From NCBI RefSeq assembly GCF_017562075.2, contig NC_054085.1, forward strand, positions 20,508,222-20,572,221: 64,000 nucleotides of DNA, written 5' to 3'. The translations under genes were made by a program, and so were the position numbers. The notes beneath the pieces were generated by a model. That model was given only the letters and a program-made list of their open reading frames with translations, did not search any database and was not told where the DNA came from. Below, in pieces: positions 48,252-61,059 of the stretch; the stretch's first letter is position 1; each line of letters begins with the position of its first letter. The DNA is from Anopheles merus (lineage: Eukaryota > Arthropoda > Insecta > Diptera > Culicidae).

Positions 48252-49099
48252 TTACATATCCTCCAGCTCAGCCTTATAGTAGTGCAGCGGCTCATTGTTG
48301 GCCAGCTTCTCGCGGATGCGATCGCAGCGCTTGTTGGCCACCTGCTTATCCTTCGGGCAGGCCAGCGCCATCTGACGCCACATGCAGTACCCAAAGTTGG
48401 ACGTTTCCGAGCTGCACTGGCCCGCCTCCCGGGGCATTTTGGCCGCCTTGTCCTTCGCCTCCTTGACGCAGGTTTCGATGTGCCCCGCCAGCAGCGGCTG
48501 CTGCCAGTCGTCCGCCGCAAAGTTGCTCTTCACAAACTCCATCAGCTTCGGCTCGATCAGCGTACCGTCCTCGTTGACGACTTCCTTCTTGCGGCCGACG
48601 CACTCCATGGCGCAGATCACTTCCATCTTGGTTTTGTTGAGCCGTTCGCACGAGAAGAAGTCAACCGGTTCGTAAGCTGTGGGAAGAGAGTGATTTGAAA
48701 TTGGTATTGGGAAAACAAATAGCCAAAATCGCTTCGTCATGTTTACCTCCATCGGCCTTGTTCTTGTTGCGCACCTCCATGAAGCACTGCTTCTTGATTT
48801 CGTGGATTTTTTCCATGTTCTCCGTGTTGGCATCGTTGCAGCATTTGTACTTGCGCTTGCACTTATCATCCTGCACTTCAGACGCCGAGCGACGGAACCG
48901 ACCGAACATGACGGGCTCATCTGCATTGTCCAGCAAATCTTCCATCAAGACCTCATCTGTTGCAAAGGTAAATAAATATATTTTTGCAATGATCATTCAA
49001 TATTCGGAATCAAAACAAACACTTACTGTAGAACGAATCCTGGAAATCGTACGCAACCACACACCCAACCAAACCGACGAAAAGTGCCAACTTCAGCAT
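48252..49099 (-). CDS. Plus-C odorant-binding protein A
   Basis: Exons 49027-49099, 48747-48956 and 48252-48676 join in phase to give 235 residues. A signal peptide covers about residues 1-16 (MLKLALFVGLVGCVVA). The mature part has 12 cysteines, including KYKCC, AMEC, GYCMW and a Cys-Pro pair in LACPKD; twelve cysteines with a conserved proline after one of them is the Plus-C pattern. These proteins are secreted, mainly into sensillar lymph or other fluids, and bind small hydrophobic ligands. A TATATAAA at 49199-49206 lies about 100 bp before the start. It is head-to-head with protein B, 1.98 kb away. Which named Anopheles family member it is I cannot say safely. Confidence 0.9.
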
Positions 49100-49198
49100 G
49101 ATGTAAACAATCACCTAAACACTGTTTGCAGAACGAGAAGATCAGCTCCGTTCTAGAGCTTGCTTGAATTTGATGATCATTCCAATGTTTTGGGATGC

Positions 49199-49206
49199 TT
49201 TATATA
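49199..49206 (-). promoter_or_regulatory. TATA box of odorant-binding protein gene A
   Basis: TATATAAA on the minus strand, placed about 30 bp upstream of a plausible start site near 49170 and 100 bp upstream of the ATG. Confidence 0.6.
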
Positions 49207-51003
49207 CCCTGGAAGGCTGCAATGGTAAAAGCAAACAGAGCGGCAAAGGTGTCTGGAAGATATGTATTTTTATTTCACTCACTCCCCTTTTGATCTGTCT
49301 ATGTTTGTGCAGATTATTATGCTTTGCGTTCTTCCCGGTGATCTGCATCTTTCAGTGTGTTGATGAACGAGGTAAGAGATCTAGTTGGAAGCTCTGATTG
49401 ATTTGTGCGGAGATCAAAGATCAAGTGCTTTGTACTGTACGCAATCAGGATGCAGGAAAAGAAGTTTTATTTGTAGCATTACTTAATCATTGTGTTTAGT
49501 AAAAATTAAACAATATCGTTAAGATCTTAAATTTCTGAAAACATAAATACAATAGTTAAATGATATTTTACAAGTTCTTCCATGATTATTTTAATGTTTG
49601 TTTTATCATTTTCACCGCATCTTTTGCAATTTTCCCAAAACTTGGTTTAATGAATTGGTTTAATACATTTGTTGGAATATTCCAATTGCAAGTTGATTTC
49701 TGAACTATAACTAGGCATTATATTGTTCATGTTCGAGTGTAATCCTTTCGAAATTTTCATAGGCTGTACGAAAAAGAACTAGTCGTTAGAGATGTTCCTT
49801 ATATAGAGTTTTTGAATTTTTGTTTGTTTATTAGGAAACATAACTTACTATTAATCCCTTAAATAGAGCATTAAATACTAAAAAACCTTTGAAGAATTCA
49901 GTACAGGAATAACACGTTTGAGATGTTATTATAAAAACCTAAATAATTCATTCAAACCATCATGAAATTGTGGAACAAGTTTTAAAGTATTTAAGACAAT
50001 ATGCTAATTCTATAGACCTCTGTGACCTCTGATCGTAATAAAAGTTAATCAGAACTAAAATTTTTACAATTGTTTTTGTAAAAAAAAGACATGAACACTG
50101 AAAATACTTCTAGCACTCAGTCCCTTTTTAATGCGCTCAGTCGTGCTTATTTTTTTTTTGCGCTTGTTCGTTGTCTCCTTTCTACAGTTTTGTTCTTGGC
50201 CACCCCATAACAAAGATTGATGATTGATGGGCGTAAGATCCCGGCCGTAAGATTGGGAAAGCTCACAGCAATCTTCGCCACATATGACTGGCTCATCCAG
50301 CAGATTCGTCTATGCTCTCTGTTCTGGCCTAAACGACCCCCATCCAGCGGCCCAGTCTGTTGGTGTGCAGAAAATAAAGCAAAACATAAATATCACTTTC
50401 CTAGGAACTTATATTTGCACCATTAGAAACTGGCCCTTCCAGTTAGGCGGGTTGCGTTGTTGCGGCTGTTGTTGTTTTGGCTGATTCGTGTTACGTACGG
50501 TCAGGTCAATGATCCATAGAATTGCCGAAAAACGACCAATGTATGCCTATGGCTACAAAACTGCCAACGGGAAAAAAGCACGGCTGTAACTGAACAAATG
50601 ACATGGTCAGACTTCGCGATCTGCCGTGATTGTGCGCTCGGTGTTAATTCTACAGGTCAACAGAACTATTGTGTAAGAGAAAATGGTAATTCACCTACAA
50701 ATGTACGGTTCGCTCCAAGCGCTGGAGATATGATTCACCTGACTCGCCACGGTTAGGGGCAGGGGACGGGCAGATCGCGGAGATCGGAAAGAGTTTGTTT
50801 GTACACGAAGAAAACTTCATTTCCTTCCCCTCACACGTGGGGGCTGAATTGAACAGCTTACAACCGCTTTACAACAATTGTGAGAAACTCATCGTCAGCG
50901 AAATTACCGCTGCGACATTGCATTGCGGAGATGGCAATTAATGTACGATCAGCACCACGATCAAGCTTGACTCTTATCGACCGCATCGGCCAGTTGCATC
51001 GTG
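49207..51003. other. divergent promoter region between the two odorant-binding protein genes
   Basis: 1.8 kb of AT-rich DNA without coding frames, shared upstream by both genes. No repeat family recognised. Confidence 0.5.
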
Positions 51004-51010
51004 TATAAAA
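51004..51010 (+). promoter_or_regulatory. TATA box of odorant-binding protein gene B
   Basis: TATAAAA 70 bp upstream of the start codon. Arthropod initiator-like CAGT sequences lie at about 51036-51062. Confidence 0.65.
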
Positions 51011-51079
51011 GCACTGCCCGTAGGTTGCTAGTGGACAGTTGCAGTGTTTCCATACTCGTTCAGTAAGTTCAGACATACG

Positions 51080-51773
51080 ATGGGAAAGGTGTTGATTCTG
51101 TTCGTCGGTGCGCTCGTAGTGGCCAGTGTCGCAGCAGGACGATTTGAGCGATCGGTATTTGCGCCGAGGATGAAGCGCGATGCTACGATGCGCTGTTGCA
51201 ACGATGGATTCGAGAAGAGTGAAGTACATGCCAAGTTCGCTGAAGTCCGAACTGCCTGCATGGAGGAGCTTGGTCTGGGTGAAACCACTCGTAAGCATTG
51301 GTGATGTTAGAGTAGCATTCCTGTTTGTTCGTATTGCAAACGATCGATTTCTTTGCCTGCGACGTCTAGATGAAGAGCTGATCAAAAACCGAGAACACCT
51401 GAACTGCATCACCGAGTGTATCGCCAAGAAGGAGGGCATTGCGGACGAGAGCGGCGCACTGCTGCACACCGACCTCGCCAAGGTAGTGCTGGAGCACATG
51501 AGCACGATCGAGTGGAAGGTACCGCTGGCGGAAGGCTTCATCCAGCAGTGCTTCGATGAGGTTGAGCTAACGGACGGTGCCTTCGTACCGAGCGACGAGG
51601 CAAAGTGCAACCCGGAAGGGTTCGACTTTGTGTTTTGCCTGTGGCGTCAGTTTACCCTGGCCTGTCCGGAGGAGTTCCGGGACGATTCGGAGAAGTGCGT
51701 CGAGCTGCGGGATAAGCTCACGAACAAGGAGGACGTGAGCGACTTGCACGATGATATAGAGGCGGCTGAGTAG
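51080..51773 (+). CDS. Plus-C-like odorant-binding protein B with 10 cysteines
   Basis: Exons 51080-51290 and 51370-51773 join in phase to give 204 residues. Signal peptide MGKVLILFVGALVVASVAAG. The body aligns with protein A: RCCNDGF against KCCNDAN, ITECIAKKEG against AMECVGRKKE, FCLWRQFTLACPEE against YCMWRQMALACPKD. It has 10 cysteines; the first and the fifth of protein A have no partner here, which suggests loss of one disulfide. Secreted binder of small hydrophobic molecules by family. An AATAAA at 51896-51901 marks the 3' end. Expression site cannot be read from sequence. Confidence 0.9.
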
Positions 51774-51895
51774 GGCGGCTAGCTGTGTGCGCGCGCCTGG
51801 ATGTATGCAACCGGAATGACACCGACCTAATGCTGCTGCTGGAGAAAAGATTTAAACTTACGGTTAGGTATCCGTTGCGAACGGATGCAAATATG

Positions 51896-51901
51896 AATAA
51901 A
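51896..51901 (+). terminator. polyadenylation signal of odorant-binding protein gene B
   Basis: AATAAA 122 bp after the stop codon. Confidence 0.65.
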
Positions 51902-52070
51902 TAACACACACGATCATGCCCCCAATTTGCAATGGAGTGCCATTATTTAGGGTTTAAAAAATAGTTGCAAAGTTTGCAATAATTCATTTGATGTCGTATT
52001 GACTTATGAAGTCAGCCAATAGCTCCAGTGTTTGATTATAGGTCTCAAATTACTTATAGTTTGTTGAGTT

Positions 52071-52220
52071 GGGCCGGTCTTGTAGACCATTGTACCTTTT
52101 TTGCGACCAATAAGCATGTCCTTCAAGAGTTCAAGACTGTTCGATCCTGCTATACGTAAACCACTCATATCACTGATAGACAATCCCAGGGACAGCTATC
52201 ATCGGCCTGGTCCGAATAAG
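52071..52220 (+). mobile_element. possible tRNA-derived SINE
   Basis: TGGGCCGGTCTTGTAGACC resembles an RNA polymerase III A box and TGTTCGATCCTG, about 75 bp later, a B box. The spacing and a GA/A-rich tail near 52245-52285 suit a SINE. No family name can be given. Confidence 0.35.
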
Positions 52221-53141
52221 GTTGTAGAGGTAAGTAAAAAGGGGTAGTATGAGGAAGAAGAATAAGAAAAAAGAAGACAAAGAGTTAATTGATTAAATGA
52301 TAATACTTTTCATTAAACGACTTTTTGTTGCCCTTTTCGGTAACACCATTTTTCGATAATTACTCTTTTTGGTAGACATCAATACCAAGACAGCGCTCAT
52401 GCCCCTACGTTTGCTAGCAATCATCATACTTTTGACACCTTTTGATAAGTTGACCAGTATCTAGTGCAATAAATCTAATAAGGGTGAACTAGATAAGAAA
52501 AAATGGGGTCTTATTGTATAGAGCAAGATGATTAAGGCCTTTCTCACCTAATTCTTATGACGGTCAATTAATAGTAGAGCTATTGCATAAACTTTGTTTG
52601 TGAATCGTTACACGAATCTTGCGCCATATATTATGCAAATAAAATGGCAAAACTAAACACAAAAAAAAATAGTAGGTACAGTTGAAAGAAACATTTAGTT
52701 ATTATCCTGAAAATTCAAAGTACAGTGTTTTGAGAAGACTCAAACACAAACGAACTCTTGGGACTCAGAAGGTCTGAATATCATTACAATAACTAGTAAA
52801 ATAGTAAACTGTAACTTGTTTAGTTAAAATATAGTGCAATAGTAAGTGTACTTCTTTATGAGACGATGATTTAAAATATTGGTCTAACTAAAGATAACTC
52901 CTCTGGAGCTGTTAACTGGACATAGTATAGAAAAAACCACACATGCACATTTCATATATTTTTGAAATATATTATAATTTTTTATTCAAATATCTTTAAA
53001 CATGTATTAGCTTTAATTCATTGCCAGGTCGTAATAATAATGGGTGGAAAAATAGAGGCGTTTGGTTTTGAATGTAGTGTTGACATGACAGCCGTCAACT
53101 GTCAATCTCCATAGTGGAAAACGGGTTAGTATCATGAAAGA

Positions 53142-53231
53142 CACTAAAAATTGAATTGGAATTTATTAAAACCTTATTAGGAAAGGCACTAAAAATTGAA
53201 TTGGAAATTATTAAAACCTTATAAGAATAGG
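53142..53231. repeat. 45-bp tandem duplication
   Basis: Two adjacent copies of a 45-bp unit starting CACTAAAAATTGAATTGGAA, differing at a few bases. Confidence 0.85.
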
Positions 53232-53506
53232 AAATTTTAACCAACATTGATATATCAATAAAATGTTTTATAATAATACTAACCTTAAGACGCATTATAG
53301 CAAGACGTCATGGAGTAATATTTACTTATACCAGTGTGATATTAGCTCAAGCCTCATTGTAACAAGCAAGAGAGCTTTTTGATTACAACTTGTCTTGAAA
53401 GCTGCATACCTTTGTGAACGTTTTTTTCCAAAACTTTTTTGTTTTAATTATAATTGATTATAAAAAGAAACACAGTTAAAACACGCTCATTTACTTCAAA
53501 CACAGT

Positions 53507-53512
53507 TTTATT
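53507..53512 (-). terminator. polyadenylation signal of six-domain gelsolin
   Basis: TTTATT on the plus strand (AATAAA on the minus strand), about 126 bp after the stop codon. Confidence 0.55.
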
Positions 53513-53637
53513 CGTTTGTGCGAACGTTCGTAATAAACGTACAGATTAAATGTAGCAAGGTAGTAATGGTGCATATACGAGTGTGACACGTGACGGGCGA
53601 AATGACACGTGATAGTGGATGAATGGTCGATGCGTAT

Positions 53638-56600
53638 CTAAGCAGCATGCTGGTTTTGCTCCAAAGCCTGCTGCCGGTACGCTTCGTATGACATTTGGTT
53701 CTGTAAAAAAGAAAGAGATAGAACGACGAGAGATGAAAACTTTTCCATAAAAATGCAATGCGTTGTGCTTGATTACTGATTTCTTCTGCACACATTGCAC
53801 ATCTAAGACAAACCATTCCGTAGGTTACCCAAAAGGGAAGCGAATTAATACGAATTAATACAGCAGCATAATCGTAACGTAACAGCTCACAAATTACAAC
53901 CCAAAAACGTACGCAAACCAATTAACGAGCAGATACCGTGCACTGAGGAGAAAGTATACTTTTGTTAGCGATAAGCAATCGAAATTATGGAGAGGTTAGA
54001 CATAAGTCGGGAGATACAATAGTACATCCTACACCAGGTTTACACACGGCTAGTAGCACACTGTTAAGCCAACAACCGGTCGGGGCAAGCGCTCACTAAC
54101 GACTAACCTCCCAGAAAGCATCGTCCCATGTGGGGAAGAGTCGCTTGAAGCTTCTCGGCTCGGCGCCCTGCTTAAGTACAACGATCGGGACCGTCTCCTC
54201 CGACCGTTCGGACGGATCGGTACGGATGTACTGGCGGGCCATATCGATCGACTTGCTGCGTTCCTCCTCGGTTGCACCGTTACCGATCCAGCAGTAGATC
54301 TCGTCGCCACCATCCAGCACCATCACATCGTCCACGTTGAGATCCTGGATAAGAGTTAATTAGTTAATTTGAGGTAAAGTTCACCCAAGTTCCGAAATAA
54401 CACACTCACCTCCTGCTCGTAGTGTGGCACTTCCTCGACGCGCAGCTTCTTGTTGTACAGAATGCGACAGTGGAACAGTCGGGGCGTCAGGAACGGGGCA
54501 CCAGCCGGGTCCAGCTCCCGATCGTACTCATCCTTTCCACCGAGCGCTGCCCAGAACTCCGCCGGTTCCGACTCTTCCGCAACAACTTCGGCACTTGCGT
54601 TGGGCGCAACCACACCGGCAACGTTGGCCGCCATATCCTTCTCCAGATCGGACGCACCGACACCGTGCCAGATGTACACGGTGCCCGCCGTCTTCAGCAG
54701 GAACACATCGTCCGACGCTAGCGATGCTGCCGTCGGGGCCATCTCTTCCGCACGCACATCATCGGAACAGGTACCGCGAATGCGGAGCAGCTTCGTATCT
54801 TCCGCCGACTGCCTGCCGTAATCGCCCAACAGCGTCACCATTCTGCCCTTGAACAGCTTCATAAAGTGGCGCGGTTCATTGCCCTGTGCGACGCGCACCA
54901 GAATCGCTTTCCCGTTCAGCTCATCGTCCATGCGGACGGCGTGCATGGCCGACGCACCCTTCTCCGTAGTGCTGGACGTTTTGCCCTGCCAGAAGTACAC
55001 GATGTACCCGTGGCCACCGGCCCGGACCGTGTACTCGTACCGCACGAGGTACGAGTCACCGGCGTAGAACGTACCGTACGCATCCGGCTCAACCGGCTCC
55101 AGGTCGTAGTTCTGTACGCGCCATATCTCCACCGCACCCTGACCATTGTCCGGCATGAAGCCGAGCGCACGGCCACCGTTCTTCTTGAACGTGTGCAACA
55201 CCTCCGGATCGAACTCGGCCTCCGCATCCGACTCGTCCCCGTTGCCCATGGCGGTTTTGATGAGCTGCGCATGGCTGATGCCCTTATCGCGCCAGCTGGC
55301 GAAGAATTGCTTGAAGTCGGTCGTTTCTCCGTTCTCCACCACGCGATGTACGGCGGTGTGGACCGGGTAGCCCTTGGCGGTGATAAACTCCTGCGCCTTC
55401 ACCATTGCCTGGGACCGTTCCTGACCGGTTGCACCCTTGCCGATCCACACGTAGATACTGCCTGCCCCGGTGTCGAGGATGTAGCAGTCCTGCTGAACGG
55501 GAGAGAATCGAAGTTGAAGAAGGCAACTTTGAGCGGTGTGCAGATGAGGACGTTATCTACTCACATTAGAATCCAGCATGCTCTGCTTCAACGGCCGCTC
55601 CCCGATCGGTGTGATCTCGAGCGATCCGCTAGCATCCGACACGTGGTAGAGAGCGATCGCCTTACAGTCGGACCGTTCGTACGCTTCGTCCGACTCCGAC
55701 TCTTCTGCCACAGCGTCGGGAGAACCTTCACCGAGCACGTCAAAGAATTCCTGCTGTTCCGCGGAGCTTGCAAACTCATCTGCATACCACAAAAGACCTT
55801 ATTAATTCCATTTCAAGGATTGCACCAGAGTCATTCAAGCTTCCTACCTAAGATGTGCACATTGGCACGACCCGCATGATCTTGATCGCGAATCTGGCCC
55901 GCAGCACTGATCGCCTTTATCTTCTCCACCCGCTTAGCGGAGGCTCCCACGTACACGTAGATGTCGTACCCGGCATCCAGTATGAAGCAATCGCCCTTGT
56001 TCATCGACCCAACTGTCAGCGGCACCTGGCGGACGCGCACATTCTTTGCGCCCTTCACCTGGAACAGACGCTTCTCGCCGGCCGCATTCGTTTCCACCTC
56101 GGTGAAGCCGCTCTTGACGCCACCGGCAGCGTAGCGCACACCGCCCGGGAAGTAGCTCAGAAACAGCGAACCCTCGTGATCCTGCACCTCACGATGCTGA
56201 ACCGGGGCGCCGTTGTGACGATCATCCAGCTGGACGGTCAGAATCGCCGCCGAACCGGCCTCGTCTTGGGACGTTTCCAGCCCAAGCCAGAAGTGGACGT
56301 CCCACGAGAGTATGCCACTCTTGGATTCTTTCGTCTGCAAGATAAACGGGGGGGGAGGTGTTATTTCTCAAAAACGAGGCTCAGATCAACGAGTTCAGAA
56401 AACTCTTACATTCAGTACGATGTAGGAATCACCGGTGTAGAATTTGCCGTACTCTTTTACCGGTACCGGGACGGGCTCGAAGTTCTGCAAGGAAACAATG
56501 CGTACGATCGCCCGGCGGGGCTATTAGAAGTGATTCATAACAGTAGCTCAGTACGATAAGCAGGTTTACGTGTGGAAAATCAACAATCAACCTTCTATAT

Positions 56601-58145
56601 AAGTCATTAGCGATCCATGACGAACGTTTCTTCCGAGCGGTTTGAATTTCCCATGACTCACAAGGTCGCAGCGGCAGTTAAATGGATCGCGGCTTAGAAA
56701 AGATCGTGGTTCCGCCTTTCAGCTCAAAACTCCGAGGGGTTTTTGGGGGGCAAACTAACCAACGGAAATGGTCTGTTTGAACTGGTGGGTACACAGTGCG
56801 ACGACTGTTTGAGTGTAGATTAGTCGTGTGGAATTAATTAAACAAACCAGATGAGACTCTGCCAAGAAATCGAAAAGGGGGGGGGGGGTATAAAGCTCTT
56901 GCTGTAAACAGCATGCGTGCAGTTTTTGCAAAGTTTACATTAACACGCTTTCGCTAAAAATATACCGACCGAAATTCCCCAGAACAAAAAAAGACGTCGG
57001 GTGGGTTGCGTTATGGCTAGATAGCGCGGTAATTGCGTTTGTAAGCCTGGGGTTCTCGTCCGGGTGAAGCATAGATATCAGTGACCGTACACCCGATCGA
57101 TATGACACATTTCGGTATCTTATCTTATCTTGGGTACTGCGCATCATATTAGCCATTAAGGTAACGCCCGGTCAGAACATGACGAGTTAAATGCTTTCAA
57201 TCACATGGATCGTATGAGCTGGTCATTTTTGAATTCTTTGAAGAAATCTTGAGTTGTCATAAGAGTCATAAGAGGAAGATCTTTCTCATCTTAAAGGGCA
57301 TCCAAGGAGTCCAAGAAATATGTTTTGGCGATAAGGTCTTTTTCATCTTGAAGAGTATTTTAGTCACTTGTGTCCAACCATATATTATGCACTAGCAATA
57401 TCCTCCCGCAACTAGAACGAACATCCAAAAGGGGAAGTGATTAATACTCCTCCGTAAAACAGTGTTCTACTCCCATGTAAACAAAACATCTGGCGTACAT
57501 TAATGCATTCCAGTTGTACTCTTGGGGGAGCTGCGTTTGATGTATTGCTTTTCCGTCGTCTATTTATAAAGCTGCCAAGACCGAACCGACTTGCCGTCCG
57601 AAGAAGAAGTCGCCTCCCGTTAACACTAACAACATTGTTTTTGTCTTTGTGGCAAACGTTGTCACTTTTTTTTCTGTTGTTTTTCAGCGTCGATTCGTAA
57701 CGGCACGTAACACGCATGGTTGATAATTATCAGCCCAACCACATCGCAACAGATAACATTGTGGTTAGCGTATATGTGAGTCAGGTATTATTATTTACAA
57801 CCATCTCGGTTGGATTAGATACTGATGGTAGTGCGCTGTGGCGTGCGGTATCGGAACTCCATGGGGAGCTATTTTTCTCCGTGCCGATGGGATGGTCGTG
57901 AAGCTTTACGCCAGTCTGGTGCCATCGATTTTTTTGTGCCCAAAACTGGCACATCACCATTTAATCTTGCCACCGTACACGTACACCCTCACGATCACTC
58001 CCACGGCCATAGTAGGGCCGTCGTTTCAGTTTTCCTCATTGCATCTTCTGTGTGTCTTTTATGTGTTTGCTGCTGAACCGTGTCGAAATAGGACTGAAAT
58101 CGATTTCGGTGTCTTAACCGAATAAAAAACTCGCTCACAAACACA

Positions 58146-58217
<72 letters not shown>

Positions 58218-58513
58218 GACCCCTCGTGGCCGTTTAAAGCGCATTATCGCTTCCGGCATCACATCGCGAGCCGCTGGTTTGCTGGTTCGCGAATTTCTCA
58301 TTTCGCAACGCATCTTCAAAATTGTGTGGTTGATTTTTCTGCCTTTGATTCAGGCACGCAAAACCTGTTTTGGAACAGTTTGATGCGGGTTTTTTTTGGC
58401 CTGCGTTGTTGTGACCTTGTGCATGTAACAAACTCGTGGTACTCTATATTCACCTCAATGCGCCACACTTCCAGACCCTTGCTAATGCCGGCATTTTCAA
58501 ACGCTGGATGCAT
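53638..58513 (-). CDS. gelsolin, six-domain, cytoplasmic type
   Basis: Seven coding exons, 58454-58513, 56410-56484, 55848-56334, 55565-55779, 54410-55492, 54108-54344 and 53638-53700, join in phase to give 739 residues, the usual size of six-domain gelsolins. It starts MHPAFENAGISKGLEVWRIE with no signal peptide. Domain cores are visible: GDSYIVLN, DVHFWLGLETSQDEAG and NKGDCFILDAG (G1-G2), DCYILDTGAGSIYVWIGKGA (G3), an acidic linker DESDAEAEFD, GTFYAGDSYLVRYEY (G4), DDVFLLKTAGTVYIWHG (G5) and DDVMVLDGGDEIYCWIGNGA (G6). Family role: calcium-regulated severing and capping of actin filaments. The small last exon (NQMSYEAYRQQ start) replaces a read-through end at 54102 and resembles the usual MSYEDFK-type tail, which is why I include it. 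Confidence 0.92.
56877..56888. repeat. 12-base poly-G tract in gelsolin intron 1
   Basis: Run of 12 G followed by TATAAAG on the plus strand. No gene is associated with that TATA-like sequence. The rest of the intron (56485-58453) shows nothing coding. Confidence 0.7.
58148..58214. repeat. (AC)n microsatellite in gelsolin intron 1
   Basis: About 33 AC units without interruption, about 240 bp downstream of the first coding exon. Confidence 0.95.
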
Positions 58514-61059
58514 CGTTACGTGTTCACTGCACAGTGCACTTGGTTGTAATAGAAGTAGTATTAGTAGTAGTAGTAGTAGTAGTAGTAAACAGTCACTTGA
58601 TCACTCGAGAATCCACCTACACTTAGATTCAAAGAGCAAAATATAGAGGCACTGTATGGAGGCACATCCGCAGCACGCGACTTCTTGCGCGGAACTGTAA
58701 CGCCTCCATAGGCTGAAACCGGCATTTGTACTGGGACAGCGTTTATCTCGGGTGGCGGGTGTGACCGCGGTGCGGGAGTCTCGCAGGGGCGGACCACCCT
58801 TTCAGGCGGAACTTCCCAGCGATTGTTGTGGTGGTGTTGATGATGGTGGATAAACAGAGAGAATTATTGAGCTTGAACTTGAGCCGTGCCGTTTCGGCAC
58901 GTGAACACTGCGAGAGCAGCATTGGATTGAGGTGTTTGTGATGTGAAAACAAAAACTTTGTACATCTGAGCTACACGAGAGAAAGAGATACAGAGCATTG
59001 TGGCTGGAGAGAACTGAAGATGAGTCACTGCAGTGGGAGAGTTTTGGTAGTAGACTACAGTGATCTTCACCGTTTTAGCAGAATGGCATTTTAGAATAAG
59101 AATCAAGTTGAGTAAACACGAATAATTGAGGATAATGTTAAGTTGAGTGATGTCATGGTTGTAGGTAGTTAAGAAAGCAACTCTTTTTAATCCTAGAAAT
59201 ATACTAAAACAGCCTCATGCATTGAATTTTCCTACATATTGATAGAACATGTTAAATTCTTAAATAAAACAATTAAAGTGATAGATTAATCATGACTGAT
59301 AATTGATAATGATTGACGTATTATACTTAAATCTAATTAACAGTATGAGCACGGCATAATATCAACCTTAAACAACCCATAAATTAGTGCGTTGATAACA
59401 AAATACTTAGAATGAACTCGGCGTTACAGAACCTTTCTATCTGAATAATCAAATTGATAATATTGTATAGCCGTTGCCGCTACATATTAGCTTCAACTCG
59501 CCAAGTTTTTTCACTGTAGTCAATTATTTTGTTTACAACACTGAACATTATGTCGGAAACGGTTAGTAATTTAATTGATAGAATGTAAAATATTTTTAAA
59601 ATGTTAAGCCATTTTTAATATTTCAGTAAAATGAAAAAAAGCCAGCTTTTTATCCGGAGTAACATCAGGAACATCTTATTAATTTAATAGATTTTATTCA
59701 TTAACAAATAATCGAATTGCACAGTTTTTGTTGTGTCTTTGTAATGGGAAATTCAAATTGCTGTAAATTTGATCAAATTTATAAAATGTATCAGCTTGTA
59801 AATTTAGCATGATCCTAGCAATTCCTACTAGAGTAAAAATTGTTGACTCACAGACAAAAACTGAATTTTGGTGGAAACAACTGTGCATAAGAATTGGTAA
59901 TAATTAATAATCAAAATATGATACTTTAATAACAAAATAAAGATGGTTTTTATGGTAAAAAAAAACAAAATGATTAAAGCAAATTTATACTTAAAATATA
60001 AATTGAGTGATCATTGATTTCTATAAATAATTAAAGTATAAAGTACCATCTTTGAAAACAGTTGCAAAAAAAGTAGAATAAAAGAAAAAAGATAAGAAAC
60101 GAAGTTGACAGAAACACCACTTGCTTAAAGTTATAAAACTCAATACAGTTAAAACATAAAGAAAAATGTTTTCAAATACCATCTTTTGTGAACAGTATTT
60201 AAGATAAGGAAATGAAATTAAATCATGTGGAAGGTAAAATATGTTAAGACCCCATTTGTCAAAAGTACCATAAGTAATGAATAATAGTTTTCATCTTTAA
60301 CTACTTCTTCATTTTTCGTAACAAATTGCTGCAACTTGTGCAATGAAAGCTCGTCTAGAAGAGGTCTAAGTTAAAAAATGATCGAAAGGATGAAAAATTA
60401 GTATTAAAATTGAAACTTTTTATGATAAATAAGATAATAAATAAAGAGCTTTTGATATAATTCAGAACAAATAGTCTAGCTAGTTTGAAATGCATTGAAA
60501 ACCAAATTATGACATTGAATAACGAGTAGTTTTTAATTTTCCAACGTTTTCTAGTTTACGACTAAATAAGTGTCTTCATTTTAAACAAAATATGTGTAAA
60601 GTACGCCAGCTTTACATTAATTTTTTTAGCAATGCTACAATTATTGGCGTTGTAAAACAATTTAAAAGCTGCATAGTGATCGTTTGCCTTAAAGGCAGCT
60701 TCTAAAGGTCGCAGATAGGTTCAATTTAACTACGTTCTAAGATATGGCGGTATAATTAAGTCAATGACATTTCGCTTCGGGCATGCTGGAGGAAACGATA
60801 ATAGAACCATTTACCGGTAAGAATAATTGACATCAATTAATCTGCAACTGACGCTTCAAACGTGACAAAATATTGACTAAGTGAAACATTACGTAGTTTC
60901 TCTGCGTTTTTTTAAAGACTACAACTGTATTTTTTCGGATTGTTGAACTCTTTTACAATCAACACGCCTTTCATCATTTTGTACATTATCTCATGTATTT
61001 CTCTACAAAAAACAATCTCATTTTCTACGCCAGTCAGCAACTCATCACCAAACTTTCAC
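58514..61059. other. 5' flank of six-domain gelsolin and intergenic DNA
   Basis: Includes an (AGT)n tract at 58554-58587 in the likely 5' UTR. From about 59100 to 60930 the DNA is very AT-rich with no coding frame recognised. Confidence 0.5.

Larger units (their letters stand above)
51902..53506. other. AT-rich intergenic region
   Basis: No genes recognised. It holds a tRNA-like segment (52071-52220) and a 45-bp direct repeat (53142-53231). Confidence 0.5.

Noticed and set aside
50858..51610. Minus-strand frame of 250 residues
   Set aside because: Antisense to odorant-binding protein B, which has signal peptide, cysteines and splice sites in the other direction.
54102..54107. Gelsolin ending FWEVSR at 54102
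   Set aside because: GAG/GTTAGT is a good donor, and an exon at 53638-53700 in phase gives the expected MSYE-type tail.
54866..55879. Plus-strand frame of 337 residues
   Set aside because: It is antisense to gelsolin exons 4-5, and the minus-strand frame carries clear gelsolin domains.
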